The notes: a model not told the origin generated them from the letters alone. DNA of 62,203 bases from Desulfobulbaceae bacterium (GCA_011389815.1 JAABTP010000008.1:1-62203); one strand, 5' to 3'; counted from the stretch's first letter, positions 46,542-55,827 are shown. Made by a program: numbers and translations.

Positions 46542-46756
46542 GTATTGTCCTTATCTGTATTCATGATGCCGCTCCCTCGGACATTGGGAATATATAATGG
46601 GCTGGTCAGCCTTGTAAAATGCGGATTCCGCACCAACAGGATATTTTCTGGTTCTCAAAGTCCGGCCTGGGACCCCTTATTGTTGAAGCTCTACTTCCTT
46701 GGATAAAGCCAAGCTTCACGATGTCTTAGGAAAGAATTTCTTTGTCAGGAGGAAAC

Positions 46757-46966
46757 AACCTTCTCCTGATAACTGAGAACCTATTATCAGAAGTAAACAA
46801 CCTTGTGTTGATAACAAATAACCTTCTCTTGATAGCTACGAACCTTCTGTTTGTAGCAAACAACCTTTTATTTATAACCAACAACCTTCTGTTGGTAGCT
46901 GCGAACCTTCTGTTTGTAACAAACAACCTTTTATTTATAACCAACAACCTTCTGTAAATAAACCAC
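46757..46966. repeat. 21-bp tandem array, ten units
   Basis: AACC starts at 46757, 46778, 46799, 46820, 46841, 46862, 46883, 46904, 46925 and 46946, a perfect 21-bp period. Units resemble AACCTTCTGTTKRTARC plus a short linker. As 21 is a multiple of three, both strands stay open and translate as heptads (NNLLFIT on one strand, NKRLFVT on the other), but there is no credible gene context. 21 bp is about two helical turns, so binding sites would be in phase. Confidence 0.85.
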
Positions 46967-47056
46967 ACCCCTTGCTTAATTCAATCACAAAGAAGCAAAA
47001 ATACTCACAAACAGAATAAGATAAATATTGCGGAGCTTCACGGTGTCTTAGGGGAG

Positions 47057-47192
47057 TCAGCAGAAATATCTTGCCCATTATGCTGGGCATCACAGGGGCG
47101 AAACTATGTGTTCGCCCTGGTATACCGGGCAGACACGCAGGTCTGCCCCTACAGCCCTCAAGCGAGGGCGGAATATTTATTTTCTGCTACCC
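47057..47192. repeat. REP/BIME-like palindrome cluster
   Basis: Three adjacent hairpins: TGCCCATTATGCTGGGCA (about 47075), GGGGCGAAACTATGTGTTCGCCC (about 47096) and GGGCAGACACGCAGGTCTGCCC (about 47127). The block is bounded by inverted AGCAGAAATA/TATTTTCTGCT. This looks like a dispersed REP-type element. Nearby, AGCTTCACRRTGTCT occurs at about 46709, 47036 and 48123, flanking the array and the TPR gene. Confidence 0.55.
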
Positions 47193-47214
47193 CCCCGGAA
47201 AACCTCCTTATTCG

Positions 47215-48090
47215 TTATGCATATAAATCAAGGTCTCCTGTCAACACATTGAACTCCTGGCAATCTCTTAATTTTTCAAAATTCGATTCTGATGCCAACT
47301 CGTCTTTCAGTGCAGCTGAAAGCTCCAGTGCTTTCTTTATATCTGCCAAAGCCTCATTAACAAGATCCAGTTTCGCCTCTGCACAAGCTTTCTGCCAATA
47401 CGCCATAGCATATTCGCTGTCGTTCTGCAGGGCCTGATTGACTAACGATAACGCCCTGGAATCTTCACCAATATCTAAAAGTGTATCTGCCTTGTAGGTT
47501 AATGCCTCAACGTCACCAGGATAGATCTCTAAAATCTGGTCGTAAATCTTTATTTTTTCCTGGTCATTTATTTCAAGGCCAGCTCTCATCCATAATGAAT
47601 GAACAAGAGTGCTATTAGAAATATCTTGCTGGGCCGCTACAATTTGTTCAGAACGTTTTTTTAGCGCAGCTTCCATATTGTTGAGCCTGTTTTCATATTC
47701 TGCAGTAAGCTCTTCCACCCTTTTTCCTGTTATTAATTCAACATTTTCTTTTATGTCTCTCAATGATTTCCAGCCCACCAGAACCAACAGAGAGGCTGTT
47801 GCTGTGATGATGTAAAAGATATTATTTGTTGTATCTGTTGTATATCTGATTGCTCTATCCGAGGCTTCCAGTTTTGCAGCAACTACCTTTTCCGTCACCT
47901 CCGCTTTCATCGCCTGCTGATCCTGCCGCAGCTGCTTGAGCTCATCAAGAATATATCGTTCGATAAAGGGTTTGTATAATGGTTCCTTTATCGTTTCTGC
48001 TTCAGTAGTTGAGGCATGAACCTGAAACAGGCCACTGCAAATAATTATCAGGAACAATAAAGTAATTGATCGAATGCGTAATACCAACAT
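47215..48090 (-). CDS. Exported or membrane-anchored TPR protein
   Basis: About 291 aa from the chosen ATG (MLVLRIRSITLLFLIII). A signal peptide (cleavage near VHA), a charged helix, a TM segment (about residues 98-115, IFYIITATASLLVLVGW), a coiled coil (EELTAEYENRLNNMEAALKK), then two to three TPR-like repeats (EIYPGDVEALTYKADTLLDI; QNDSEYAMAYWQKACAEAKL). Probably an inner-membrane scaffold. The frame opens 29 codons earlier, but that part looks like repeat DNA. REP-like repeats flank it on both sides. Partner unknown. Confidence 0.65.
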   Translation of the reverse strand: MLVLRIRSITLLFLIIICSGLFQVHASTTEAETIKEPLYKPFIERYILDELKQLRQDQQAMKAEVTEKVVAAKLEASDRAIRYTTDTTNNIFYIITATASLLVLVGWKSLRDIKENVELITGKRVEELTAEYENRLNNMEAALKKRSEQIVAAQQDISNSTLVHSLWMRAGLEINDQEKIKIYDQILEIYPGDVEALTYKADTLLDIGEDSRALSLVNQALQNDSEYAMAYWQKACAEAKLDLVNEALADIKKALELSAALKDELASESNFEKLRDCQEFNVLTGDLDLYA

Positions 48091-48229
48091 AGTAAATGTG
48101 CTCTCTCTTCTTGTATAAAACGGAGCTTCACAATGTCTGTACCAAAGCAGAGCGTGGGCACGAGTACAGAGTTTCACCCCTGAGCCTTCAGGCGGTGCGG
48201 AAACCGCACCCTATCAGATTCCCTCTCCA

Positions 48230-48904
48230 TCAGGCAACCATCTTCCAGACCATCCTGTACAGGGTCACAAGACCGTTCAGAAAACCCTGCTTGGTCTTCT
48301 TGCCCTTGGAGTACTCAGTATAGCGGGTATGCACCGGAACCTCGGTAAAACGGAGGCGATTATTTTTAATCTCCCGGATGACCTTGCTGTCGTATTCATA
48401 TTTATCTGCCTTGGTGTCAATAATCAGGGCTGCATAGCGGGAGTAAGCCCGAAAACCGGACTGGCTGTCTGAAACCAATAAGCCGTAGAAAAGCCAGGTA
48501 AAAAAGTTTCCTACATTATTGGCAAGTACTTTGATCTTGGGCATCTCCTCCCGCTGGAGGAGACGGGAACCCAGCACCACATCACTCTTCCCTTCAAGGA
48601 TCGGGGTAATCAACGGCCTGATATCTGCCGGATCATGCTGGCCATCACCATCCATGGTCACCACAACATCTGCATCCAACAGATTGGCCGCCATAATACC
48701 GGTCTTGACCGCAGCTCCTTTGCCGCGATTCACCTTGAGGCGTAGAGCCAGTGCGTCATGGGCAGAGGCCACGCACCAGCTCTCATCCTTGCTGCCATCG
48801 TCAACCACAACAATATGTTGGAAACCGTGGGCACGTACATCCTCAATAACCTGGCCAACAACCCTGGCCTCATTATAGACCGGAATAACAATAACTGTAT
48901 TCAT
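48230..48904 (-). CDS. Family 2 glycosyltransferase (dolichyl-phosphate mannosyltransferase-like)
   Basis: 224 aa. VIPVYNEARVVGQVIED, VVVDDGSKDES, GKGAAVKTGIMAA and the metal site MDGDGQHDPADI are the GT2 signature of polyprenyl-phosphate sugar transferases. No C-terminal TM domain, so it acts on the cytoplasmic face. It likely attaches a sugar to undecaprenyl phosphate for envelope glycans. The next gene upstream on the same strand is the DUF4139 protein (15 bp gap). Confidence 0.88.
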   Translation of the reverse strand: MNTVIVIPVYNEARVVGQVIEDVRAHGFQHIVVVDDGSKDESWCVASAHDALALRLKVNRGKGAAVKTGIMAANLLDADVVVTMDGDGQHDPADIRPLITPILEGKSDVVLGSRLLQREEMPKIKVLANNVGNFFTWLFYGLLVSDSQSGFRAYSRYAALIIDTKADKYEYDSKVIREIKNNRLRFTEVPVHTRYTEYSKGKKTKQGFLNGLVTLYRMVWKMVA

Positions 48905-48919
48905 CTACGATCAGTACAG

Positions 48920-50362
48920 TTAATATTTCACCCGGACCCGCCAGGTCAGAGTGGTACTGGATTTTGGTTCCACCGTGATCTGCCAGACCGCAGCACTGGA
49001 ACTCTCCTTGTCATGCGGGGCAGACTCCTCAATGATCTCCCAATCTCCAGGCATTGGTTCCTGTACCCGCACAGTCACGGCCTCTTCCTTGGCATTTTTC
49101 AGAATAATTTCATAGGCTGTTTCAAAGGCATAGTTATAACGGCTGAAACCAGAGAGCTTTTTAAAGTCTGTCTGCTTTTTATCTGCGGTCACATCAAAGG
49201 CATCGCCCAGTTTCAAACGAATGGTCTCATTTTCCGGGGTATGGTCGATCCGATCCTCACCAACAAATTGGAGGCTGCCAGAGCTGTCTTTTTTATAGAC
49301 CCGCATAATTCCAGCAGGTAAGGGCTGACCAATGCCTGCTTCTTTGGAGTTTTTCAACTCAACAAAAACCCCGACCTTGATTTTCTTTCCCAGGTCTCCG
49401 ACTCGGCTGCTGTAGTAATAATTCTGACCATTGAGAAGAAACTCTTTCTTGACCTGGACGCCATTGGCCTGCATCAAAGCGACCTGCTTGGACTGTTTCT
49501 CCTTAATGGTGGTGGGCCGGTTCAGGGTGTAGAGATGGTATTCAAACATGGATTCTTCAGCCATGCCACCCAATGATTCCTCATCCAGTGCAGCCTCCAT
49601 CCTCATCACCGCCCTGGGCTGCGGTCGTTCTTTTACCTGGTTCACATCACCAGCCACAAGCTTGAGTTGCGCATTTTCATAGGTTGCACCGCTTTCATTG
49701 TTCAGGGTGACCCAGCCGTTAAGATCAAGGGTGGTATCGTCCTCCCCCAGTTCGGCAACATAATCAGCCTTCCAGGAAAGCCCACCGGTCAGATAACTGA
49801 GAACCACTGGCTGCGGCTCCCCGGCCTTGCTTTTCACCAGCATGGTCAGGGTTGGACGGTCACGCAGATTTTCCGGCACAGAGGGAAAGATCAAACGTCC
49901 TGGAATGCCGGACTCAATGTGATCCCCCACCCGAAGTACAGTACCGCTTCCGTTACTCAGGACAAAGGCTTCCTGCTCAGTCTCTTCACCCGTGGTGGGA
50001 TGGGTTTTGACAAGGGTTACTGTTTGGCCTACATATTTCTTCAATAAAGATTGCGGAGAGAGCAGGTCATACTCAAAATTTTGCTCCAACACCTCAAGGC
50101 CTGGTGCTGCCAGAAGAGCTGTCTGGGGACGAATTTTTGCGCTGACTTCACGAAAGGCCAGGGTGTGCAGGCCAGGCTCCACCCCTAACTTACGGGCATC
50201 ACGAACCAAGGCGAGATCCTGATTATAGATAGTGACAGCAACAGAAGTTTGATCATTAAGGGTGGAAACGATTTCTCTGGTATTTTTTTCAGGCATGGCA
50301 GAAACTGTGGATAAAGGGAGCAGAACAAGCAGACAAAGACATATGGTATGAAACATAAGCAT
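48920..50362 (-). CDS. DUF4139 domain secreted protein
   Basis: 480 aa with a signal peptide (LCLLVLLPLSTVSA). The mature protein begins with a DUF4140-like part (VAVTIYNQDLALVRDARKL) and carries the DUF4139 beta-rich domain (LTGGLSWKADYVAEL ... TLDLNGWVTLNNESGATYENAQLKLVAGDVN), ending in WQITVEPKSSTTLTWRVRVKY. No enzymatic motif. Probably periplasmic, function unknown. It is followed after 15 bp by the glycosyltransferase gene. Confidence 0.85.
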   Translation of the reverse strand: MLMFHTICLCLLVLLPLSTVSAMPEKNTREIVSTLNDQTSVAVTIYNQDLALVRDARKLGVEPGLHTLAFREVSAKIRPQTALLAAPGLEVLEQNFEYDLLSPQSLLKKYVGQTVTLVKTHPTTGEETEQEAFVLSNGSGTVLRVGDHIESGIPGRLIFPSVPENLRDRPTLTMLVKSKAGEPQPVVLSYLTGGLSWKADYVAELGEDDTTLDLNGWVTLNNESGATYENAQLKLVAGDVNQVKERPQPRAVMRMEAALDEESLGGMAEESMFEYHLYTLNRPTTIKEKQSKQVALMQANGVQVKKEFLLNGQNYYYSSRVGDLGKKIKVGVFVELKNSKEAGIGQPLPAGIMRVYKKDSSGSLQFVGEDRIDHTPENETIRLKLGDAFDVTADKKQTDFKKLSGFSRYNYAFETAYEIILKNAKEEAVTVRVQEPMPGDWEIIEESAPHDKESSSAAVWQITVEPKSSTTLTWRVRVKY

Positions 50363-50742
50363 CTCCTGATAAAAGGGATTAATATTGAAAAGGGACTTGA
50401 AAGCAGAGAACTAATACTGTAAAAATATTCTTTCTCTTTGTATATTGCTCTTTACTGAACCACAGATTACGCTGAAATTACACAGGTGTCAATCGAACAG
50501 TTCAGACGATTCCTGGAATGTCAACAACTGGTTGAGTGTATTTTTTTTTAAACAGCTCCCATCTCGGCTCTCTTGCCCGAGACAATACAACATAAAGCAT
50601 GAAAGGCGGTTGATGATTCCAGGGAGTACGTCCGTACTTTTATATAACTCTTATCCTGCCCCTTGGGGAGAGATAACAACAAAATGAATGTTGACAGGGC
50701 AACCCGGATTACCCCCGCACTTTCATATAAATAAACAATATA
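50363..50742. other. Divergent promoter region
   Basis: 380 bp between the diverging DUF4139 and ExeA-like genes. No coding frame with family resemblance, no strong hairpin and no repeat seen. It must hold promoters for both directions. The sequence before the plus-strand ATG (AAATAAACAATATA) lacks a good Shine-Dalgarno, so translation of that gene may be weak. Confidence 0.4.
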
Positions 50743-52815
50743 ATGTATCTTCAGCACTTTGGCCTTGAATCTTTTCCGTTCACCCGCCAACCCAATCCCG
50801 ATGTGTTTTTTACTCAGGCCGGACGAAAAAATATTCTGCAAGCCCTGCGTCATGACCTTCAGCAAGGGCATGCTGCCATGCTTCTTACCGGGCCACAAGG
50901 GGCTGGTAAAACCATTTTCTGTCAATTGATTCGCCATCGCCTGAAGGGCAGTTCATGCAAGGTTGTTTTTCTAAATAATCCAGTTGGCTCCTTTGAGGCT
51001 CTGCTCAAACAGATTTGTGAGCAATTAGGCATGACCTCAACAACAGATACAGGGCAGGATATTACAGCAACCTTACAGACGTTACAAACCTTACTGCAAA
51101 AACAAAAAGATCAGGGACGACGGGTTCTTCTGCTCATTGATGAGGCGGAAAAGATGTTCCTTGCTGCGCTGGAACGCCTGTTTCGCCTCTTGAACGAGAC
51201 CAATACTACCTATGGAATGCAGATCCTCTTAGCGGGCCAAACTGCTCTGAATGCCTCCATTGAACAGCTCAGCAGTTATTGCGAAGACGTTCGGATCACA
51301 TCAATCTATGAATTAGAATCCTTTTCCAAAGAGGAAACCGCTGCATACCTTACCTATCGCCTTCGGGCTGCAAAAAGCATAAAAGAAAAAAAAGGGGGAA
51401 AAGGGGCAAGTGCCCCTGTTTTTTCAGAGGATGCTGTAGAAAAAATTACTCGTCTTGGCAAAGGGATTCCTGGCCTCATGGATGAAATCGCAGAAACATC
51501 GCTGAAAAAGGCCGCTTCAAACAAAGCTGATACTGTCCAACAACGCCATGTTTCCCTGCCAGAGAAACCCCAAACCCCTTCTGCCCCCCTTGATGATAAT
51601 AAGGCTGGAAAAAGACGGACAGGCCTCCTCTTCTTACTTCTCCTGCTCCTTCTTATTCTTTTCTTTTTTGCCCGGCCCTCTTTCTTTACCACGCAAAAAG
51701 AAACACCCCAGTCGCCCCTTCAGCCTTCCACAACGCTTTCTCCTGAAAATAAAGAAATTGCAATTGGAACAGCTCAAGAAGAAGACACGGCATTCCCCTT
51801 TGCTATTATAGAAGAACCTGGAACGGTTGACCCGCTTACAGAGCCACCACCTTCTTCCTCAAGCGAGGAAGAAAAACCGTCCCTGCTTCCGCTTCCTGTT
51901 CCCCAGCGTCCAGATTTTAAGCAACAAGAGGAAGAAGATGACAGGACAAGAGAGGATAATAAGATTACTGTAAAGGAGCAGGAGGCAGGTCTGCCCCGGC
52001 AAGACACTTCAAACAGGTCTGAAGAAACTGAAAACAAAGATCAGGAACAGACTCTCCAGCAAGCTCCTGATGCAACGGAACAAGAGGAAGAAGAAACTGT
52101 ACCAGTGCTTTCGCCAGAAGAATTAAAAGAAACCGTACAAACAGACTCTACCAGCGAAGGAGACACCGAGAGCTTAACAACAGCAAAAAGACTCCCTGTT
52201 ATTCAGCCAGCCTCAATCATTGAACTCAAACCAGGCATGAGAAAGACGAAACCGCCTGCCCCAGAAAATTCTTCCCCGGAAACAAAGAACAATACAAATG
52301 CGGCCCCACCAAAGCAGAAAACCCTGATGCCGGTTGCTTCTGCGCAAGGAATCAGCCCCACGGCCAGAGAGGCTGAAGCCGCTCAGCTGCCGAAAATTAC
52401 AATAACTCCGATTTCTTCCCCCTCCCGTGCAATCACAGCAGATCAACTTTTTGCTCGCTATCTTGAGGCAGGAAACCGATGGAACAAGGAAAAATATGGA
52501 GATAAGTTTACAGTCCAACTCCTTGTCCTGTCTTCAAATGATGCTGTCGAAAAGATAAAAAAAATGATCATCCGGGATGAGTATCAAGAACATACAAGAA
52601 AACTCCATATTCTCCGCAGGGAAACTCTTCCACCGACTCTTTTTGTCTGCTATGGAGTGTACAAGAGTATTAACGAAGCGCGGAACGCCAGAAACGCTAT
52701 GCCGCTTTTTCTTCGGAAACATCACCCCTATGCCCTTTCTATCTCTGATGTATTGGCAAAGGCAAGGGATGAGGAGTCTCTTCTGACTGAACAACAAAAA
52801 ACCGGCTCGCCATAG
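50743..52815 (+). CDS. ExeA-type AAA ATPase with TM helix and SPOR-like C-terminus
   Basis: 690 aa. The N-terminal 250 residues are an ExeA/GspA-like ATPase: start YLQHFGLESFPFTRQPNPDVFF, Walker A GPQGAGKTIFC, Walker B LLLIDEAEKM and the FSKEETAAYLTYRL sensor region. A TM helix of Leu repeats follows (GLLFLLLLLLLILFFFARP, about residue 288), then 270 residues of Glu/Pro/Thr-rich disordered periplasmic linker, and a C-terminal SPOR-like fold (KFTVQLLVLSSNDAVEKIKK ... ARNAMPLFLRKHHPYAL). It probably links cytoplasmic ATP hydrolysis to peptidoglycan binding, as in secretin assembly. No secretion genes adjoin it. Confidence 0.85.
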   Translation: MYLQHFGLESFPFTRQPNPDVFFTQAGRKNILQALRHDLQQGHAAMLLTGPQGAGKTIFCQLIRHRLKGSSCKVVFLNNPVGSFEALLKQICEQLGMTSTTDTGQDITATLQTLQTLLQKQKDQGRRVLLLIDEAEKMFLAALERLFRLLNETNTTYGMQILLAGQTALNASIEQLSSYCEDVRITSIYELESFSKEETAAYLTYRLRAAKSIKEKKGGKGASAPVFSEDAVEKITRLGKGIPGLMDEIAETSLKKAASNKADTVQQRHVSLPEKPQTPSAPLDDNKAGKRRTGLLFLLLLLLLILFFFARPSFFTTQKETPQSPLQPSTTLSPENKEIAIGTAQEEDTAFPFAIIEEPGTVDPLTEPPPSSSSEEEKPSLLPLPVPQRPDFKQQEEEDDRTREDNKITVKEQEAGLPRQDTSNRSEETENKDQEQTLQQAPDATEQEEEETVPVLSPEELKETVQTDSTSEGDTESLTTAKRLPVIQPASIIELKPGMRKTKPPAPENSSPETKNNTNAAPPKQKTLMPVASAQGISPTAREAEAAQLPKITITPISSPSRAITADQLFARYLEAGNRWNKEKYGDKFTVQLLVLSSNDAVEKIKKMIIRDEYQEHTRKLHILRRETLPPTLFVCYGVYKSINEARNARNAMPLFLRKHHPYALSISDVLAKARDEESLLTEQQKTGSP

Positions 52816-52867
52816 GCTCTTGCGGATTCCTTCTCCAGGAGCCAACCAGGCCACAGATTCAGCATTC

Positions 52868-55036
52868 CTATCCCAGACCGAGCACAGTACCCAGTTGAAA
52901 AATTCCAACCGCCATACTAAAGGCAAAAACGGTATTAAATCCCATGGAAAAAAACGCCCATTTCCAGGATCCAGCCTCTTTTGCTATGGCAACCACTGTA
53001 ACAAAGCAGGGGGAATAAAACATAATAAAAAAGAGAAATGCCAAAGCGGCAACAGGATTCCAGTGCTTATCGCTGGCAAGTCGGTCTGTTAAGGAGGTTG
53101 TCTCTTCTGGATCTACTTCACCCAGGGAATAGGCTGTACCTAGAGTAGAAACAATAACCTCTTTGGCTGCAAATCCACCCACCAGAGCAATATTGGTTCG
53201 CCAGTCAAAACCTGCAAAATGGCTGATCGGTTCTAAGGACATACCAATACGACCAGCTATGGAATGCCGGAGCCCGGCCTCTGCTTCCAGCTGATCAATC
53301 CGCAGAAGTTCCTCAGCCTTATCAGCAGAAGTCACAACCTGCTGGCGCATGGCTTCAAAATCAGCAACCTTATCTGAAGGCAAGCCAGGATAGGTCATCA
53401 TAGCCCAAAGCAGGATAGAAATACCCAGAATCACCGTACCAGCTTTTTTAATATACTGCCAGGTTCGCTCCCAGGTATGGATGAATAATCCCTTTAGGGT
53501 AGGAACCCGATACGGGGGTAATTCCATAACAAAGGGGGTGGATTCACCTCTGAGCAAGGTCATACGCAGCAGTTTGGCGACCAGCAAGGCCACCAGCCAG
53601 GCAACAAGGGTTGCCAAAAACATGTACCGGGCTTGATGGGCAGGAAAGAAGGCCGCGATAATCAAGGTCAAGACCGGTAACTTAGCCCCACAATTCATAA
53701 AAGGCACAGTCAACAAGGTGGCCATTCGCTCCTTGGGTGAGCGCAGGGTTCTGACAGCCATTACACCGGGTACAGCACAGCCCCCGGCAATTCCCCCGGA
53801 AATAATAAACGGCATGACCGAAGACCCGTGCAACCCAAAAAAATGAAAGATCCTATCCATCATAAAGGCAACCCGGGCCAGATAGCCAGAATCCTCTAAC
53901 AAGGCGATACCAAAGAACATGAACATAATGATGGGCACAAAGCCAAGCACACCACCGACTCCGTCAATAACCCCGGAAATAATCATGGATTTGATCGGGC
54001 CATCTGGCAAAGCGCTTTCAGCCAAAGAGCCAAGAAACGCAAAACACATACCCATCCAATCAACCAGAAAACCAGACCAGTTAAACGTAAAACTATACAG
54101 GCCAAAAAGAATCGCTGCCATCAAGAGCGGACCAACCACCCGGTTGGTCACAACTTTATCAATCTGATCCGAGGCATAGAGTCTGTCCTGATCTGTGATA
54201 CGGGTCACCTCGCCCTGGCGAAGAATAGAACGAACAAACCCGTAACGGTGATCTGCAATGACTGTTTCAGGGTAGGCATCAATGGTATCCTGAAGATGAC
54301 GGGCCAGGGTCTCGCTTCGATCAACCAGTTCTTGCCCCACCTTCATATTCTCCAGCATAACCTTAGCCACGATCTGCTCATCGTTCTCTAAAATCTTCAA
54401 AGCAGTCCAGGATGCAGGATAGGCCGAACCAAGAAGCTTATGCTCTTCAAGGACCGGGATCAAATCTTTCAGAGCCTCATCAATATCAGCTCCGTAACGA
54501 ATCAGAGTTCGGGGAGGTGCAGCACCTGTCTGACTAACCTTTTGCACGGTTTTCAGCAGCTCATTAACTCCTTTTCCTGAACGGGCAATAACAGGTACAA
54601 CCGGCACCCCTGTAAACTCACTGAGTTTTTCAGTATCAATACGAATACCACGCTTTTCAGCAACATCAATCATATTTAGCGCTATGACCAACGGCACGCC
54701 CAGCTCAAGAAACTGACAACTCAGATACAGATTGCGCTCCAGATTAGAGGCATCAACAATATTAACCACCACATCTGGTTGTTCATTCACCAAATAATCA
54801 CGAGCAACCAATTCTTCCACAGAATATGCGGTCAATGAATAGGTTCCAGGGAGATCAACTACCCGAATCTCATTTCCTTCGTGGGTGCAGATACCTTCTT
54901 TTTTCTCAACCGTCACACCGGGATAATTCCCCACATGTTGATGTGCTCCGGTCAGATTATTGAACAGCGTGGTCTTACCAGCATTGGGATTACCGGCAAG
55001 AGCGATATGTAATGAATCTTTCGCGGTCATCTTCAT
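52868..55036 (-). CDS. feoB: Ferrous iron transporter FeoB
   Basis: 722 aa. The N-terminal G domain has G1 GNPNAGKTTLFN, switch GNYPGVTVEKKEG, G3 DLPGTYSL and G4 NMID. A GDI-like helical region follows, then eight or more TM helices with the two Gate motifs (NCGAKLPVLTLII; FFIMFYSPCFVTVVAI). It imports Fe(II) across the inner membrane. ATGA overlap with feoA (55033-55036) couples the two. Last gene of the feo cluster and convergent with the ExeA-like gene. Confidence 0.95.
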   Translation of the reverse strand: MKMTAKDSLHIALAGNPNAGKTTLFNNLTGAHQHVGNYPGVTVEKKEGICTHEGNEIRVVDLPGTYSLTAYSVEELVARDYLVNEQPDVVVNIVDASNLERNLYLSCQFLELGVPLVIALNMIDVAEKRGIRIDTEKLSEFTGVPVVPVIARSGKGVNELLKTVQKVSQTGAAPPRTLIRYGADIDEALKDLIPVLEEHKLLGSAYPASWTALKILENDEQIVAKVMLENMKVGQELVDRSETLARHLQDTIDAYPETVIADHRYGFVRSILRQGEVTRITDQDRLYASDQIDKVVTNRVVGPLLMAAILFGLYSFTFNWSGFLVDWMGMCFAFLGSLAESALPDGPIKSMIISGVIDGVGGVLGFVPIIMFMFFGIALLEDSGYLARVAFMMDRIFHFFGLHGSSVMPFIISGGIAGGCAVPGVMAVRTLRSPKERMATLLTVPFMNCGAKLPVLTLIIAAFFPAHQARYMFLATLVAWLVALLVAKLLRMTLLRGESTPFVMELPPYRVPTLKGLFIHTWERTWQYIKKAGTVILGISILLWAMMTYPGLPSDKVADFEAMRQQVVTSADKAEELLRIDQLEAEAGLRHSIAGRIGMSLEPISHFAGFDWRTNIALVGGFAAKEVIVSTLGTAYSLGEVDPEETTSLTDRLASDKHWNPVAALAFLFFIMFYSPCFVTVVAIAKEAGSWKWAFFSMGFNTVFAFSMAVGIFQLGTVLGLG

Positions 55037-55266
55037 GCTCCTTCTTCGATACGTACTTCAATAAAATTTGCTTCATTATTGCGCAGGGTCAATGTTTGCC
55101 CGTTTATGCGCAATTTAACCGGATCGTACAAAGGAGCACGACCAGTAATCCTGATTTTTGTTCCTGGAACCAAGCCCATTTCTCTGATCCGCAGGCCCAG
55201 AGGCCCGCCAATTTTCACTGCCGAAATAATTCCGGTTTGACCGCTCTGCAAGGTACGCAGATTCAT
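55033..55266 (-). CDS. feoA: FeoA protein (copy 1, coupled to FeoB)
   Basis: 77 aa SH3-like protein: LRTLQSGQTGIISAVKIGGP, LGLRIREMGLVPGTKIRITG, RAPLYDPVKLRINGQTLTLR. FeoA binds the cytoplasmic part of FeoB and supports iron uptake. Its stop overlaps the feoB start. A GGAGAGGAG site precedes the ATG. Nearly the same protein is encoded at 55421, so a tandem duplication is evident. Confidence 0.92.
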   Translation of the reverse strand: MNLRTLQSGQTGIISAVKIGGPLGLRIREMGLVPGTKIRITGRAPLYDPVKLRINGQTLTLRNNEANFIEVRIEEGA

Positions 55267-55310
55267 TATCTCCTCTCCTTCCTTTATCTATTAAGGTAGT
55301 TTTAAAAAAT

Positions 55311-55324
55311 TTAGTTGCAACTAA
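55311..55324. promoter_or_regulatory. Perfect 14-bp palindrome upstream of feoAB
   Basis: TTAGTTGCAACTAA lies 45 bp before the feoA start in the 154-bp gap between the two feoA genes. It is a likely operator. It does not fit the classical Fur box but has the TTAG...CTAA outline of DtxR/MntR-type sites. GTTGCAAC recurs at about 55427, inside the end of the second feoA. Confidence 0.55.
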
Positions 55325-55420
55325 CTTTGAGAATAAAAAAAATGACGAATCACAAAAAAAACGGCTATCTCTAAAAAATCACCAAAGTGTAGCTTGTACA
55401 AGACAATCAAAGATTCCACA

Positions 55421-55645
55421 TCATTTTGTTGCAACGTCAATATGATCAGCCTCGCTATTGCGCAAGGTCAGGGTTTGCCCATTAATACAAATCTTCACAG
55501 GATCGTATAAAGGAGCACGACCTGTTACGGTAATCTCGGCACCCGGTACAAGCCCCATCTCTCTGATCCGTAATCCAAGACTCCCACCTATCTTCACAGA
55601 AGCAATGGTACCAGACTGCCCGGTTTGCATTTTCCGTAAGTTCAT
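55421..55645 (-). CDS. feoA: FeoA protein (copy 2)
   Basis: 74 aa, about 75 percent identical to copy 1 (LRKMQTGQSGTIASVKIGGS; LGLRIREMGLVPGAEITVTG). It overlaps the Cys-rich membrane protein gene by four bases. The last residues (DHIDVATK) differ from copy 1 (NFIEVRIEEGA). It may be a second, differently regulated FeoB activator. The 154-bp spacer with a palindrome to copy 1 suggests an internal promoter. Confidence 0.9.
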   Translation of the reverse strand: MNLRKMQTGQSGTIASVKIGGSLGLRIREMGLVPGAEITVTGRAPLYDPVKICINGQTLTLRNSEADHIDVATK

Positions 55646-55827
55646 TTTTTCTCTCCCTGCTCATCCTGTTGCTTAGCCTGAGGAAAACATCCTGTCTTTG
55701 TATCTTCTCCACAGCCCGAGCAACCACTGGAACAGGAACATTTTCCAGACCGATAAAAGCGAAACAGAGACCTCCCAACAAAAATGCAGGCAATAAGGAC
55801 AACCAGCATGACAATGAAATCTTGCAT
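55642..55827 (-). CDS. FeoB-associated Cys-rich membrane protein
   Basis: 61 aa. One N-terminal TM helix (FIVMLVVLIACIFVGRSLF) is followed by a Cys cluster (CSCSSGCSGCGEDTKTGC, seven Cys) and a charged tail. This is the small membrane protein often found beside FeoB and proposed to replace FeoC as an iron or redox sensor. Its stop overlaps the feoA copy 2 start as ATGA. Confidence 0.85.
   Translation of the reverse strand: MQDFIVMLVVLIACIFVGRSLFRFYRSGKCSCSSGCSGCGEDTKTGCFPQAKQQDEQGEKK

Noticed and set aside
46757-46966. CRISPR array
   Set aside because: Units are contiguous 21-bp tandem copies without unique spacers, and no cas genes are near.
46726-46968. Repeat protein genes on either strand of the 21-bp array
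   Set aside because: Open frames follow automatically from a period divisible by three; no ribosome binding site, family or conserved partner.
55267-55420. Classical Fur box before feoAB
   Set aside because: No GATAATGATAATCATTATC-like 19-mer; only the distinct TTAGTTGCAACTAA palindrome is present.
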